Below, piece after piece: positions 44,183 to 52,576 of a stretch of 64,000 nucleotides of DNA. This DNA is from Sphingomonas corticis (GTDB lineage: Bacteria > Pseudomonadota > Alphaproteobacteria > Sphingomonadales > Sphingomonadaceae): NCBI RefSeq assembly GCF_012035195.1, contig NZ_JAAVJH010000004.1:186001-250000 (forward strand), in the 5' to 3' direction. Within the stretch, counting starts at the first letter, position 1; each line of letters starts with the position of its first letter. Below the pieces are notes generated by a model that was not told where the DNA came from, did not search any database, and was given only the letters and a program-made list of their open reading frames with translations. Position numbers and translations under genes: made by a program.

Positions 44183-45290
44183 GGCGCGGCGCGCCGCCGC
44201 GACGCTGGCGTCGGGACTGGCGCTGACGGTGGGCGGCGGACTGTTCGTGCTGGCGTGGCACGCGGGGCTGTACGCGTCGGCGGCGGGCGCGCTGCTGGTG
44301 GTGCTGTGGATCGCGGGGGCGAGCGGCTGGGCCGTGCTCCACCGCCCGCGGGCCGGAGGAGCGGCGCCGGCCGAGGCGCTGGACCCGCTGTCGATGCGCT
44401 TGCTGCTCGACCAGGTGCCGGTCCCGCTCGTCCACCTGGAGGCGGGCGGTGCGCGCGCGCTGAATCGCGCGGCGCGCGCGCTGTTCGCCGCCGACGAGCG
44501 GATCGTGCCGGTGCCGCCTGCGCTGGCGGATCGCGCCGCGCGGCGGCTGCATCACGAGGGGCGCGGCTGGCGCATCGACGCGGTGGAGGGGCGCGCCGGC
44601 GACCGCCTGATCGCGCTGGTCGACGTGGAGGCGGAGGAGCGCGCCGCACAGGATCGTGCCGCCGACGAGATGATCGACATCCTCGGCCACGAACTGCTCA
44701 ACGGCCTGTCCCCGATCGTCTCGCTGGCGGACAGCGCGATCACCGCCGCCGCGGCGGGGCACGAGGCGCTGCCCGACATCCTCGCCACCCTGTCGCGGCG
44801 GATCGAGGGGCTGGAGGGGTTCACCCGCGCCTATCGCACGCTGGCGCGGCTGCCCGATCCGGTGCGCGCGCCGGTCCGCGTGGCGGAACTGGCCGACGAT
44901 TGGGCGCGGCTGTTCGCGGCGCGCTTCGGTCCGGCGACGCGGCTGACGGTGGAGGACGTTCCGCGCGGCGTGGTGACGGTCGATCGCGACCAGCTGACGC
45001 AGGCGGTGTGGGCGCTGCTGCAGAACGGGGCGGAGGCGACGGGGAAGGGCGGCGAGGTGACGCTGCGGATGACGGCACCGGCGGGCGCGCTCGTCATCCT
45101 GGTCGGCGACGGCGGGGCGGGCATCCCCGCCGCCGAGCGCGCGCGCATCTTCCGCCCGTTCCACACGACCAAGCCGGGCGGGTCGGGCATCGGGCTCAGC
45201 CTCGCGCGGCGCATCGCGCGTAGCCACGGCGGCGACGTGACGCTGGAGGACACGCGCGCGACATGGTTCCGGTTGAGCGTGGCCGCCTAG
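44172..45290 (+). CDS. Membrane sensor histidine kinase
   Basis: A 372-residue kinase with two N-terminal membrane helices (about 8-30 and 34-56) and almost no periplasmic loop, so it may sense membrane state or the transporter itself. A PAS-like segment covers about 70-155. The phosphoacceptor is H173 in DILGHELLNGL; the ATPase domain shows the N box QNGAEA, G1 VGDGGAGIP and the FHTTKPGGSGIGLSL G2 motif. It partners the regulator encoded immediately upstream (11-base overlap) and faces the MacAB-like operon. Confidence 0.9.
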   Translation: MASEARRAAATLASGLALTVGGGLFVLAWHAGLYASAAGALLVVLWIAGASGWAVLHRPRAGGAAPAEALDPLSMRLLLDQVPVPLVHLEAGGARALNRAARALFAADERIVPVPPALADRAARRLHHEGRGWRIDAVEGRAGDRLIALVDVEAEERAAQDRAADEMIDILGHELLNGLSPIVSLADSAITAAAAGHEALPDILATLSRRIEGLEGFTRAYRTLARLPDPVRAPVRVAELADDWARLFAARFGPATRLTVEDVPRGVVTVDRDQLTQAVWALLQNGAEATGKGGEVTLRMTAPAGALVILVGDGGAGIPAAERARIFRPFHTTKPGGSGIGLSLARRIARSHGGDVTLEDTRATWFRLSVAA

Positions 45291-45351
45291 GCTGGCTACC
45301 GTAGCGGCCTGATCGCGCGCGCCCGATGCGCGACGAGGGGAGATGCCTGCC

Positions 45352-47343
45352 ATGATCCGCGCCACCGCCGTTCTCTTCGCCGCCGCGCTCGCGCCGGTCG
45401 CGGCCCCCGCCCAATCCCCCGCCCAATCCCCCGCCCAAGCCGACGCCCGACCCGTTGAGATGGGCGGCGGCGACGCCGACGCGCGCTTCGCCGCGCGCGG
45501 CTTCGTCGCGACGCGCGCCGATCCGGTGATCCGCGATACCGACGGGAAGCCGGTGTGGAACCTGGCCGCCTACGACTTCATGAAGGATGACGCGGCGCCC
45601 GCCACCGTCCACCCCAGCCTGTGGCGCCACGCGCGGCTGCTGGCGCGGCACGGACTGTTCCGCGTCACCGACCGCATCTACCAGGTGCGCGGCTTCGATC
45701 TCGCCAATCTGACGGTCGTGCGCGGCGCGCGCGGCTGGATCGTCATCGACGTGCTGTCCACGGCGGAGACGGCACGCGCCGCGATGGCGCTGGTGCGCGA
45801 GCGTTTGGGCGACCGGCCGGTCAGCGCCGTCGTCATCACCCACTCGCACAGCGACCATTTCGGCGGCATCGACGGCGTCCTCTCCGCGGCGGAGCAGCGC
45901 GCAGGCACGGTGCCGGTGCTGGCGCCCGCAGGCTTCTTCGAGGAGGCGGTGAGCGAGAACCTGGTCGCCGGCCCGGCGATGCAGCGGCGCGCGAGCTATC
46001 AGTTCGGGACCGGGCTGGGCATCGGTTCGCGCGCGTCGATGGGATCGGGCATCGGCCCGGCGCTGCCCGGCGGCACCCGCGGCCTGCCGCGCCCGACACG
46101 CGAGATCGCGCGCGACGGCGAGGAGATGGCGATCGACGGCGTCCGCCTGCGCTTCCAGCTGACCCCCGGCACGGAAGCGCCGGCGGAGATGAACGTCGGT
46201 TTCCCGGACTGGAAGGTGATCGACATGGCGGAGAACGCCAATGTCACGCAGCACAACATCCTGACGCCGCGCGGCGCGCAGGTGCGCGACACGCGCGCCT
46301 GGGTGGCGGGGCTGACCGCCGCGATCGAGCGGAACGCGGACGCGGAGGTGATGATCGCCAGCCACGGCTGGCCGCGGTTCGGGCGGGCGGCGGTGCGCGA
46401 CTATCTGATTAAACATCGCGACGCCTATGCGTTCCTGCACGACCAGACCGTGCGGTGGATGAACAAGGGGCTGACGGGCGACGAGATCGCCAGCCGGTTG
46501 ACGCTGCCGCCCGCGCTGGCGCGGGAGTGGTACAACCGGCCGTACTACGGCTCGCTCCCCTTCAACGCGCGCGCGGTCTACCAATTCTACCTCGGCTGGT
46601 ACGATGCGAACCCGGTCCACCTGGCCGCGATGGCGCCGGCGGACGCGGGGCGACGCTACGTCGCGGCATTGGGCGGCGCGGCGGCGGTGCTGCGGCTGGC
46701 GGAGGCGGCGGTGGCGCGCGGCGAGGACGCGTGGGCGGCGGAGCTGCTGAACCGCCTCGTCCTCTCCGATCCCTCGGCCGCCGCGGCGCGCGCGCTGCTG
46801 GCGCGATGCTACGAGCGGATGGCGTTCGCATCGGAGAATTCGCTGTGGCGCAACATGTATCTCAGCGCCGCGCGCGACCTGAGCGCGGGCGCGCCCGCGC
46901 CGATGCCTGCCGCGGGGGCGGGGCGGCTGGCCGCCAATCTGACGCTGGAGGACGCGCTGGGCCTCATCGCCATCCGGCTGGACCCGCAGAAGGCGGGCGA
47001 CCAGCGGCTGCGGCTCGCGCTGGTGCCGAGCGACGCGGGCGAGCGCGCGGTCGTCTCCGTCGCGAATGCCGTCCTGACCCATGGGCGCGGCATCCCCGGC
47101 GAGCCGGTGGACGCCACGGTCGCCGGCGCGCGCGCCGATCTGGTCGCCGCGATGCTGGGCGGCGCGCCGCTGGCGGAGCTGCTGGCGAGCGGGCGGCTGA
47201 CCGTCACCGGCGACCGCGCCGCGTTCCGGCGGCTGGCGGGGATGCTGGACACGGCCGCCGCGCCCTTCTCGCCGGTGCTGCCCTCAGCGCCGGATGGCGC
47301 GTCGGCGACGGCGGCGCCAGTGGAGCAGGCCCGTCGCGAGTAG
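45352..47343 (+). CDS. Exported alkylsulfatase-like metallo-beta-lactamase-fold hydrolase
   Basis: About 663 residues, the size of SdsA1/BDS1 alkyl sulfatases. After a signal peptide (MIRATAVLFAAALAPVAAPAQ) comes a short repeat of S-P-A-Q encoded by two copies of a 12-base unit (45411-45434). The zinc motif THSHSDHFGG gives H164, H166, D168 and H169; AENANVTQHN and the later alpha-helical and SCP2-like C-terminal domains match the family. It likely splits alkyl sulfate esters in the periplasm. An ATG at 45343 is possible, but the GAGGGGA site is better spaced for 45352. Its last 60 bases overlap the convergent PepSY gene. Confidence 0.87.
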   Translation: MIRATAVLFAAALAPVAAPAQSPAQSPAQADARPVEMGGGDADARFAARGFVATRADPVIRDTDGKPVWNLAAYDFMKDDAAPATVHPSLWRHARLLARHGLFRVTDRIYQVRGFDLANLTVVRGARGWIVIDVLSTAETARAAMALVRERLGDRPVSAVVITHSHSDHFGGIDGVLSAAEQRAGTVPVLAPAGFFEEAVSENLVAGPAMQRRASYQFGTGLGIGSRASMGSGIGPALPGGTRGLPRPTREIARDGEEMAIDGVRLRFQLTPGTEAPAEMNVGFPDWKVIDMAENANVTQHNILTPRGAQVRDTRAWVAGLTAAIERNADAEVMIASHGWPRFGRAAVRDYLIKHRDAYAFLHDQTVRWMNKGLTGDEIASRLTLPPALAREWYNRPYYGSLPFNARAVYQFYLGWYDANPVHLAAMAPADAGRRYVAALGGAAAVLRLAEAAVARGEDAWAAELLNRLVLSDPSAAAARALLARCYERMAFASENSLWRNMYLSAARDLSAGAPAPMPAAGAGRLAANLTLEDALGLIAIRLDPQKAGDQRLRLALVPSDAGERAVVSVANAVLTHGRGIPGEPVDATVAGARADLVAAMLGGAPLAELLASGRLTVTGDRAAFRRLAGMLDTAAAPFSPVLPSAPDGASATAAPVEQARRE

Positions 47344-48378
47344 CGCCGCGGGGACCAGCCCCGCCAGGACCGCCAGCACGCGCGTCGCCGGCCCGCCGAA
47401 CGACCCGTCGTGCAGCGCGCGGACCCAGCTCGCCAGCGCGCTGCCCGTGCCGGCGTGGCGTACGTCGTGCACGGCGAGGACGCGGCCAGACCCGCCGTCG
47501 AGGAAGACGTAGCTGCCGGGGAAGCGGCGGTGCGGGTCGCCGGGCATCTGCAACCGCACGCGGATCGGCGTTCGCGCGTCGTTGGGCATGTCGACGAACA
47601 CGGGACGACCGGCGGGCAGGGCGCGACGCGCCGCGGCGAGGGCGTGCGCGATCGTGACCCGGCCGGTGCCGGACGCGACGGGCGCGGGGATCGGCGCCGG
47701 CCGCAGCAGCGCCTGGGTGACGGCAGGCAGCGCCAGCAGCACGCCGGTCGCCACCAGCACCAGCAGCAGCGGTGCGCCGATCAGGCCGGTCAGCTTGTGC
47801 AGGTCGCGCCAACGCCGGACGGGCGCCGCCGCACGCTTGAAAGACAGCGCCTTGCGCCAGCGCCCGCGCGGCCACCACGCCGCCACGCCGCTGAGCAGCA
47901 GCAGGAGCATCGCGACGCCCGACCAGCCGACCACCTGCCCGCCGGCATTGCCCGCCAGCAACTGCATGTGCAGCCGGTAGAGCCAGCTCATCAGATACCC
48001 GCCCCACGGTTCCGCGCGGACGATCCGCGTGCCGTCGGCGGAGAACCACACCATCGTGCGATCGGCGTGGTGCCCCGGCGCCGGGTAATAGCGCGCGGGG
48101 ATGGCGCCACCCTCGCCGGTCAGCTCGATCGTCCACTTGCCGTGCGCATCGTGCCGCCACGCGCGCCCCGTCGCCAGCGCGCGATCCAGCATCGGTGCCG
48201 GAGCGTCGACCGTCGCGCGGATCGACGGGTGGAGCGCCGCGTCGATCCCGGTGTAGAAGACGAGCGCCGACCCGGTCAGCCCGAGCGACGCGAACAGCAG
48301 CCCCACACCCAGCCCGAGCCACAGGTGGATGCGGCGGACCGCGATGCGCGCGCGCGAGGTGGCCGGGCGACGCTCCAT
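47284..48378 (-). CDS. PepSY-associated transmembrane protein
   Basis: A 364-residue inner-membrane protein with four predicted helices (about 17-40, 135-160, 190-212 and 325-350) and PepSY segments between them, with conserved histidines in RRIHLWLG, LYRLHMQLL and WRDLHKLTG that could hold haem. Proteins of this family next to TonB siderophore receptors are thought to reduce or release imported iron. I start it at the ATG at 48378 (GGAG six to seven bases upstream); a GTG at 48393 overlaps the receptor stop as GTGA. Confidence 0.85.
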   Translation of the reverse strand: MERRPATSRARIAVRRIHLWLGLGVGLLFASLGLTGSALVFYTGIDAALHPSIRATVDAPAPMLDRALATGRAWRHDAHGKWTIELTGEGGAIPARYYPAPGHHADRTMVWFSADGTRIVRAEPWGGYLMSWLYRLHMQLLAGNAGGQVVGWSGVAMLLLLLSGVAAWWPRGRWRKALSFKRAAAPVRRWRDLHKLTGLIGAPLLLVLVATGVLLALPAVTQALLRPAPIPAPVASGTGRVTIAHALAAARRALPAGRPVFVDMPNDARTPIRVRLQMPGDPHRRFPGSYVFLDGGSGRVLAVHDVRHAGTGSALASWVRALHDGSFGGPATRVLAVLAGLVPAALLATGLLHWRRRRRRAIRR

Positions 48379-48389
48379 GACGGACTCCG

Positions 48390-50585
48390 TCACCACCGCG
48401 CCGCCAGTGCCAGCTCCACCGATCGCGGCGCGCCGATGTAGACGTTCGTCGCCGGATAGCCGGAATATTCGCCGTAGAAGGCGTCGGTCAGGTTGCGCCC
48501 GCGCAGCGTCACCGTGGCCCCCCGGGCGACGGGCACGGAGACGCTGGCGTCCAGCAGCGTGTGGCCGGCGACGCGGATCGTGTTCGCCGTATCGGTGTAG
48601 AAGGCGCCGGCGTGGCGCAGGAACCCGCCCAGCGTCATCGCCCCGCCGACCGTCAGGAGCGCGGCGGCGTTGGCGGTGATGGCGGGCACGTTGATCGGCC
48701 GGTTGCCGCTGCGATCGACCCGCGCGCCGGCCACCAGCTCGGCCAGGTCGTCGTAGCGCGCGTCGGTGTAGGAGGCGCCGCCCGACAGGTGCAGCGCCTT
48801 CACCGGCGCGAACGCCGCAGACAGTTCGGCGCCTCGCGACGACTGGCGCCCGCCCTGCACCGCCAGCGCGGGACTGGCCGGGTCGCGCGTCAGGATGTCG
48901 CGTTGTGCGATGCGGTACACCGCTCCGGTCGCGCTCGCCCGCCCGCCCCATCCGCTCGCCTTGAACCCAGCCTCCTGCGCCTGACCGCTGGTCAGGCGGA
49001 AGCGGCTGTTCGCGATCGAGGCGAGCAGGATCGACGATACCGGCGACACCGCGGTGGTATATTGCGCGTAGAGCGTGACGCCGGGCGACGCTTCCCAGGT
49101 GGTGCCCGCCCGCCACGACACGGGGTCGAAGACGGGCCGGTTGCGATCCACCGCGCCGGTCGCGTTCTGCCGTGTCGCGCGGTCCAGCGACATGTGGTCC
49201 CACCGTACCCCGCCGACCAGCAGCCAGCGCGGCGTCAGGTTCAGCGCATCCTCGGCGAAGACGGACCATTGCTTCAGCTTCGACACGAAGGTGACGTCGC
49301 CGGCGGTGAAGATGCCGGCGGCACCGGGAACGGCGACGAGCGCGGGATCGCGCACGTCCACGGCGGGCAGCGCGCTGGCCGGGGCGGTCTGCCGCAGGCT
49401 GGTGAAGTCCGTGTCGTTATGCTCCACGCCCAGGCTGAAGCGGTTGCGCAGCCCGCCCACCCGACCGTCGTGGCCGATCGTCCCGCGCGCGTTCGCGAAG
49501 CGATGGTCGTGGCGGAAGTCCTGGTAGCTCTGCGTGAAGCTGCCATGCGGAAAGGCCGGGGTGGGTGCGACGAAGCTCTGCGAGTCGGCCAGCAGGAAGG
49601 CGCGGTCGGCGGTGTAGCCGGCGAGGTCGAGCGCCAGCGTCCACCCCCCGCCGACGATCCAGTCCAGCCGCGCGCGCAGCGTCGTCTCGTCCGCGCCGGA
49701 ATAGGCGCCTCGCGGATTGTAGTTGCGCCGCCGCAGCGCGCGGTCGGCGACGAGGCCGGCGGGTCCGGTCACCGCCCGGGAGGGGCGCAGGGCGAAGCGC
49801 GCGGGGATCAGCGGCAGCCCCTGGTAGGTGGCGTCGTAGCGATCCTCGTAATGGTCGAGCGCGACCAGCAGCGACAGGCGGTCGTGCGGCCGCCAAAGCG
49901 CGCTGGCCGTGAGGCCGGCCGAGAAGGTGTCGTTGTTCTCGACGTCGTAGCGGCTGTCGGACCGCTGATAGCTGGCGTCCGCGCGCACGGCGAGCGTGGA
50001 CGACACGGGCAGGTTGACCCCGCCGGCCGCGAAGGCGGAATCGAAGCTTCCGGATGAGAGCAGCAAGTCGGCGTGCCGCTCGCCGAGGACCGGCTTGCGC
50101 GTCACCTTGTTGATGACGCCGGCCAGCGCGCCCTCGCCGTAGAGGACGGAGGCGGGGCCTTTCAGCACCTCGATCCGGTCGTAGTGCCAGCTGTTCGTGT
50201 CGCGCTGGACGACGGTGGAGGCGGACACCCGCACGCCGTCCTGCAGGATCGACACCGTGTTCCCGGCGAAGCCGCGCAGCGTGACCACCGCGGGATTGCC
50301 CGGCACGTTGCCCGCGATCGCGCCCACCACCTGGTCGAATGCCTCGCGCGCGGTACGCAGGCCGCGCTGCTGGAGATCGTCCTGCGTCAGGATGTCCACG
50401 CTGGCGGGGGTCTCGCCGATCGACAGCGGCAGGCGGCTGCCCGCGGGCGCGGCGTCGTCGAGATGAAGCGGGTCGCGCTGCCCGGTGACGACGATCGCAC
50501 CGGGGTCGCGCAGCTGCGCGCCGGCGGTGGCGGGCAGCGTCAGGCCGGGCGCGAGCGCGCACGGCAGGAGGAAATGTCGGATCAT
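48390..50585 (-). CDS. TonB-dependent siderophore receptor
   Basis: A 731-residue receptor of the siderophore class: signal peptide to about residue 23, TonB-box-like AIVVTGQRD, plug motifs VDILTQDDLQQRG, VTLRGFAGN and VLKGPASVLYGEGALAGVINKV, and a barrel ending in ALAARW. The short plug-to-barrel layout matches ferrichrome/catecholate-type ferric receptors. ATG at 50585 has GGAAGG eight bases upstream. The PepSY gene follows directly, and a DUF2946 gene precedes it: a metal-uptake group. Confidence 0.92.
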   Translation of the reverse strand: MIRHFLLPCALAPGLTLPATAGAQLRDPGAIVVTGQRDPLHLDDAAPAGSRLPLSIGETPASVDILTQDDLQQRGLRTAREAFDQVVGAIAGNVPGNPAVVTLRGFAGNTVSILQDGVRVSASTVVQRDTNSWHYDRIEVLKGPASVLYGEGALAGVINKVTRKPVLGERHADLLLSSGSFDSAFAAGGVNLPVSSTLAVRADASYQRSDSRYDVENNDTFSAGLTASALWRPHDRLSLLVALDHYEDRYDATYQGLPLIPARFALRPSRAVTGPAGLVADRALRRRNYNPRGAYSGADETTLRARLDWIVGGGWTLALDLAGYTADRAFLLADSQSFVAPTPAFPHGSFTQSYQDFRHDHRFANARGTIGHDGRVGGLRNRFSLGVEHNDTDFTSLRQTAPASALPAVDVRDPALVAVPGAAGIFTAGDVTFVSKLKQWSVFAEDALNLTPRWLLVGGVRWDHMSLDRATRQNATGAVDRNRPVFDPVSWRAGTTWEASPGVTLYAQYTTAVSPVSSILLASIANSRFRLTSGQAQEAGFKASGWGGRASATGAVYRIAQRDILTRDPASPALAVQGGRQSSRGAELSAAFAPVKALHLSGGASYTDARYDDLAELVAGARVDRSGNRPINVPAITANAAALLTVGGAMTLGGFLRHAGAFYTDTANTIRVAGHTLLDASVSVPVARGATVTLRGRNLTDAFYGEYSGYPATNVYIGAPRSVELALAARW

Positions 50586-50600
50586 GGCCATACCTTCCAC

Positions 50601-50622
50601 CGGCCCGCCGCGAGGCGGGCCG
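50601..50622. other. Hairpin between DUF2946 gene and siderophore receptor
   Basis: Perfect stem CGGCCCGCC / GGCGGGCCG (9 pairs) with a GCGA loop, 16 bases before the receptor's start. No T run follows on the coding strand, so it may be a processing or attenuation hairpin rather than a terminator. Confidence 0.45.
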
Positions 50623-50668
50623 CAGGTCATCGATGCGCGGGGGAGGACCCTGCGCGGAGGACGAGAGG

Positions 50669-51097
50669 TCAGCGGACGGCTGGCGGCCCGCGCAGCGGGG
50701 GGCGCAAACGGGCGAAGGGAGCCGGAGCGGGCAGCGTGGCCGCAGCGAGGCCGAGCGCCAGCACGAAGGCGATCAGCGCCGCCAGCTGGATCGGATCGAC
50801 CGGCCCGGTCGTCGCCGCGGAGAGGCCGGCGAAGGCGCAGGGCAGCTCCGGCTTGCCATGGTCCGATGGCTGCCCGTGACCCGACGGCGCCGCGTGGTGC
50901 GAGCGGTCGCCATGCCTGCCCGGCATGGCCATCGCCACCGGCCGCGGCGCTGCGCCGAGGCAGACGATCACGGAGAGGCGCCCGTTCGTGCTGTCGATCA
51001 TGAAACCGGCGGGAATCAACAGCTTCAGCAGCAATGCCGCCGCGCAGATCAACGTGGCGAGGCGGCGTTGCGCGACGAGGTTCCGGACGAACCGCAC
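50669..51097 (-). CDS. DUF2946 family protein
   Basis: A 142-residue small membrane-linked protein. It has an N-terminal hydrophobic segment (about residues 14-33), a histidine-rich middle (GRHGDRSHHAAPSGHGQPSDHG) with a Cys before and after (CLGAAP, LPCAF), and a second hydrophobic stretch near 105-122. DUF2946 proteins are often found with TonB receptors and are thought to bind metal, but the role is unknown. Same strand as, and 83 bases upstream of, the siderophore receptor. Confidence 0.78.
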   Translation of the reverse strand: MRFVRNLVAQRRLATLICAAALLLKLLIPAGFMIDSTNGRLSVIVCLGAAPRPVAMAMPGRHGDRSHHAAPSGHGQPSDHGKPELPCAFAGLSAATTGPVDPIQLAALIAFVLALGLAAATLPAPAPFARLRPPLRGPPAVR

Positions 51098-51142
51098 CCC
51101 CGCCGCCTAGCCGCGGCCGATGCGCCTGTCACTGAAACAATG

Positions 51143-52468
51143 CTACCGGGGCAACGCGTCCTCGCGACCGCCGACGCGCATCGTCGCCGCGGCGCCGGCA
51201 ATCATGAGACCGCCGGCGAGCAGCAGCACGTGGCGTGCATCCCCGCCCAGCAACGGGCCGTAGAACAGCGGGATCGTCAGGCTCTCGATCATCATCGGAA
51301 TGACGATGAACATGTTGAAGATGCCCATGTAGACGCCGTTGCGCTCGGGCGGGATCATGTCGATCAGCATGACGTAGGGATTGCCCATCATGCTGGCCCA
51401 GCCGACGCCGATGCCCAGCATGGCGACGAACAGCCCCGCTTCGCTGCCGATCCCCGGGATCGCCAGCATCGCCGCGCCGGAGGCGAGCAGGCAGCCGGCG
51501 TGCGCGCGCCTGGCGCCGAAGCGACGCGCGACGGGCACCAGCGCGATGGCGGCGACGAAGGCGACGGCATTGTAGAAGGCGCCGAGCTGCCCGACCGTCA
51601 GCGCGGTGTCGCGGAACGCCTGGCTGCGCGCGTCCGTCGTTCCGGCAAGCGAGCGCGCCAGCGCGAAGGTGATGAACTGCCAATAGGCGAACATCGCGTA
51701 CCATTGGCACAGCATCGCGAGCGCCAGCTGTCGCATCGGCCGCGGCATTTCCACCAGTGCCAGCCTGAGGTCGCCGAGCGCGCCCGCCAGCGTCAGCGGC
51801 GTCGCCGCGAGCCGCGCGCGCTCCTCGGCGGGCAGCGGCAGCTCGGGAACGCGGACGACCGACCACAGGATGGTGGTGAGCGACAGGACCGCGCCGATGG
51901 CGAAGGCGATGCGCGTGATGTCGGGAATGCCGTTGGCGTCCACCGCATCCTTGCTGAACCCCACCCACACCAGGATCGAGGGCGCGAGATAGGAAAGGGT
52001 CTGCGCCAGCCCCGTGAACGCCGATTGCGTCAGGAACCCGGTGGCGCGCTGCTCGGGTGCCAGGCGGTCGCCGACATAGGCGCGGTACGGCTCCATGGTG
52101 ACGTTGTTGGCGGCATCGAGGATCCACAGCAGGCTGGCCGCGATCCAGAGCGTGGGGCTGTACGGCATGGCGAACAGGCACAGGCTGCACAGCACCGCGC
52201 CGACCAGGAAATAGGGCGTGCGCCGCCCCAGCCGGGAGGAGGTGCGGTCGCTCATCGCGCCGATCAGCGGCTGGATCAGCAGTCCGGTGACCGGGCCCGC
52301 CAGCCACAGCAGCGGCAGCGACGCCTCGTCCGCGCCGAGATAGCCGTAGATCGGCGCCATGTTGGCCTGTTGCAGCCCGAACGAGAATTGCAGGCCCAGG
52401 AATCCCAGGTTCATCTCGATCAACCGGCCCAGCGACAGGCGCGGCCGCGCGGTCGGTATGACGCTCAC
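51143..52468 (-). CDS. MFS transporter of the sugar (SLC45/GPH-like) type
   Basis: A 441-residue permease with about 12 helices. Motifs GAMSDRTSSRLGRRTPYFLVGA and NVTMEPYRAYVGDR are those of the sucrose/maltose-type porters of sphingomonads and relatives. Starts with GTG, with GGAGG seven bases upstream. A 12-base LacI-type palindrome lies 66 bases upstream, so it is likely sugar-inducible, but no matching regulator or glycosidase is nearby. Confidence 0.87.
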   Translation of the reverse strand: MSVIPTARPRLSLGRLIEMNLGFLGLQFSFGLQQANMAPIYGYLGADEASLPLLWLAGPVTGLLIQPLIGAMSDRTSSRLGRRTPYFLVGAVLCSLCLFAMPYSPTLWIAASLLWILDAANNVTMEPYRAYVGDRLAPEQRATGFLTQSAFTGLAQTLSYLAPSILVWVGFSKDAVDANGIPDITRIAFAIGAVLSLTTILWSVVRVPELPLPAEERARLAATPLTLAGALGDLRLALVEMPRPMRQLALAMLCQWYAMFAYWQFITFALARSLAGTTDARSQAFRDTALTVGQLGAFYNAVAFVAAIALVPVARRFGARRAHAGCLLASGAAMLAIPGIGSEAGLFVAMLGIGVGWASMMGNPYVMLIDMIPPERNGVYMGIFNMFIVIPMMIESLTIPLFYGPLLGGDARHVLLLAGGLMIAGAAATMRVGGREDALPR

Positions 52469-52533
52469 CCCTCATCCTCCCCACCGGCGGCGAGCAACGA
52501 GCCGCTCCTTGGTCAGTGCTGCATAACCCGTTT

Positions 52534-52545
52534 GCAATCGATTGC
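52534..52545. promoter_or_regulatory. LacI-type operator upstream of the MFS gene
   Basis: Perfect palindrome GCAATCGATTGC within TTGCAATCGATTGCCA, in the 108-base gap before the MFS start. Its central CG and T/A-rich arms fit a LacI-family site, but it differs from the GGAAGCGCTTCC sites, so it belongs to another regulator. Confidence 0.6.
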
Positions 52546-52576
52546 CATGAGAAACTGGTCCGCAGGTGACGAAGCG

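Noticed and set aside
45411..45434. Two copies of a 12-base unit in the sulfatase signal region as a possible CRISPR or tandem repeat
   Set aside because: Only two in-frame copies encoding S-P-A-Q; no spacers. Treated as a minor coding repeat.
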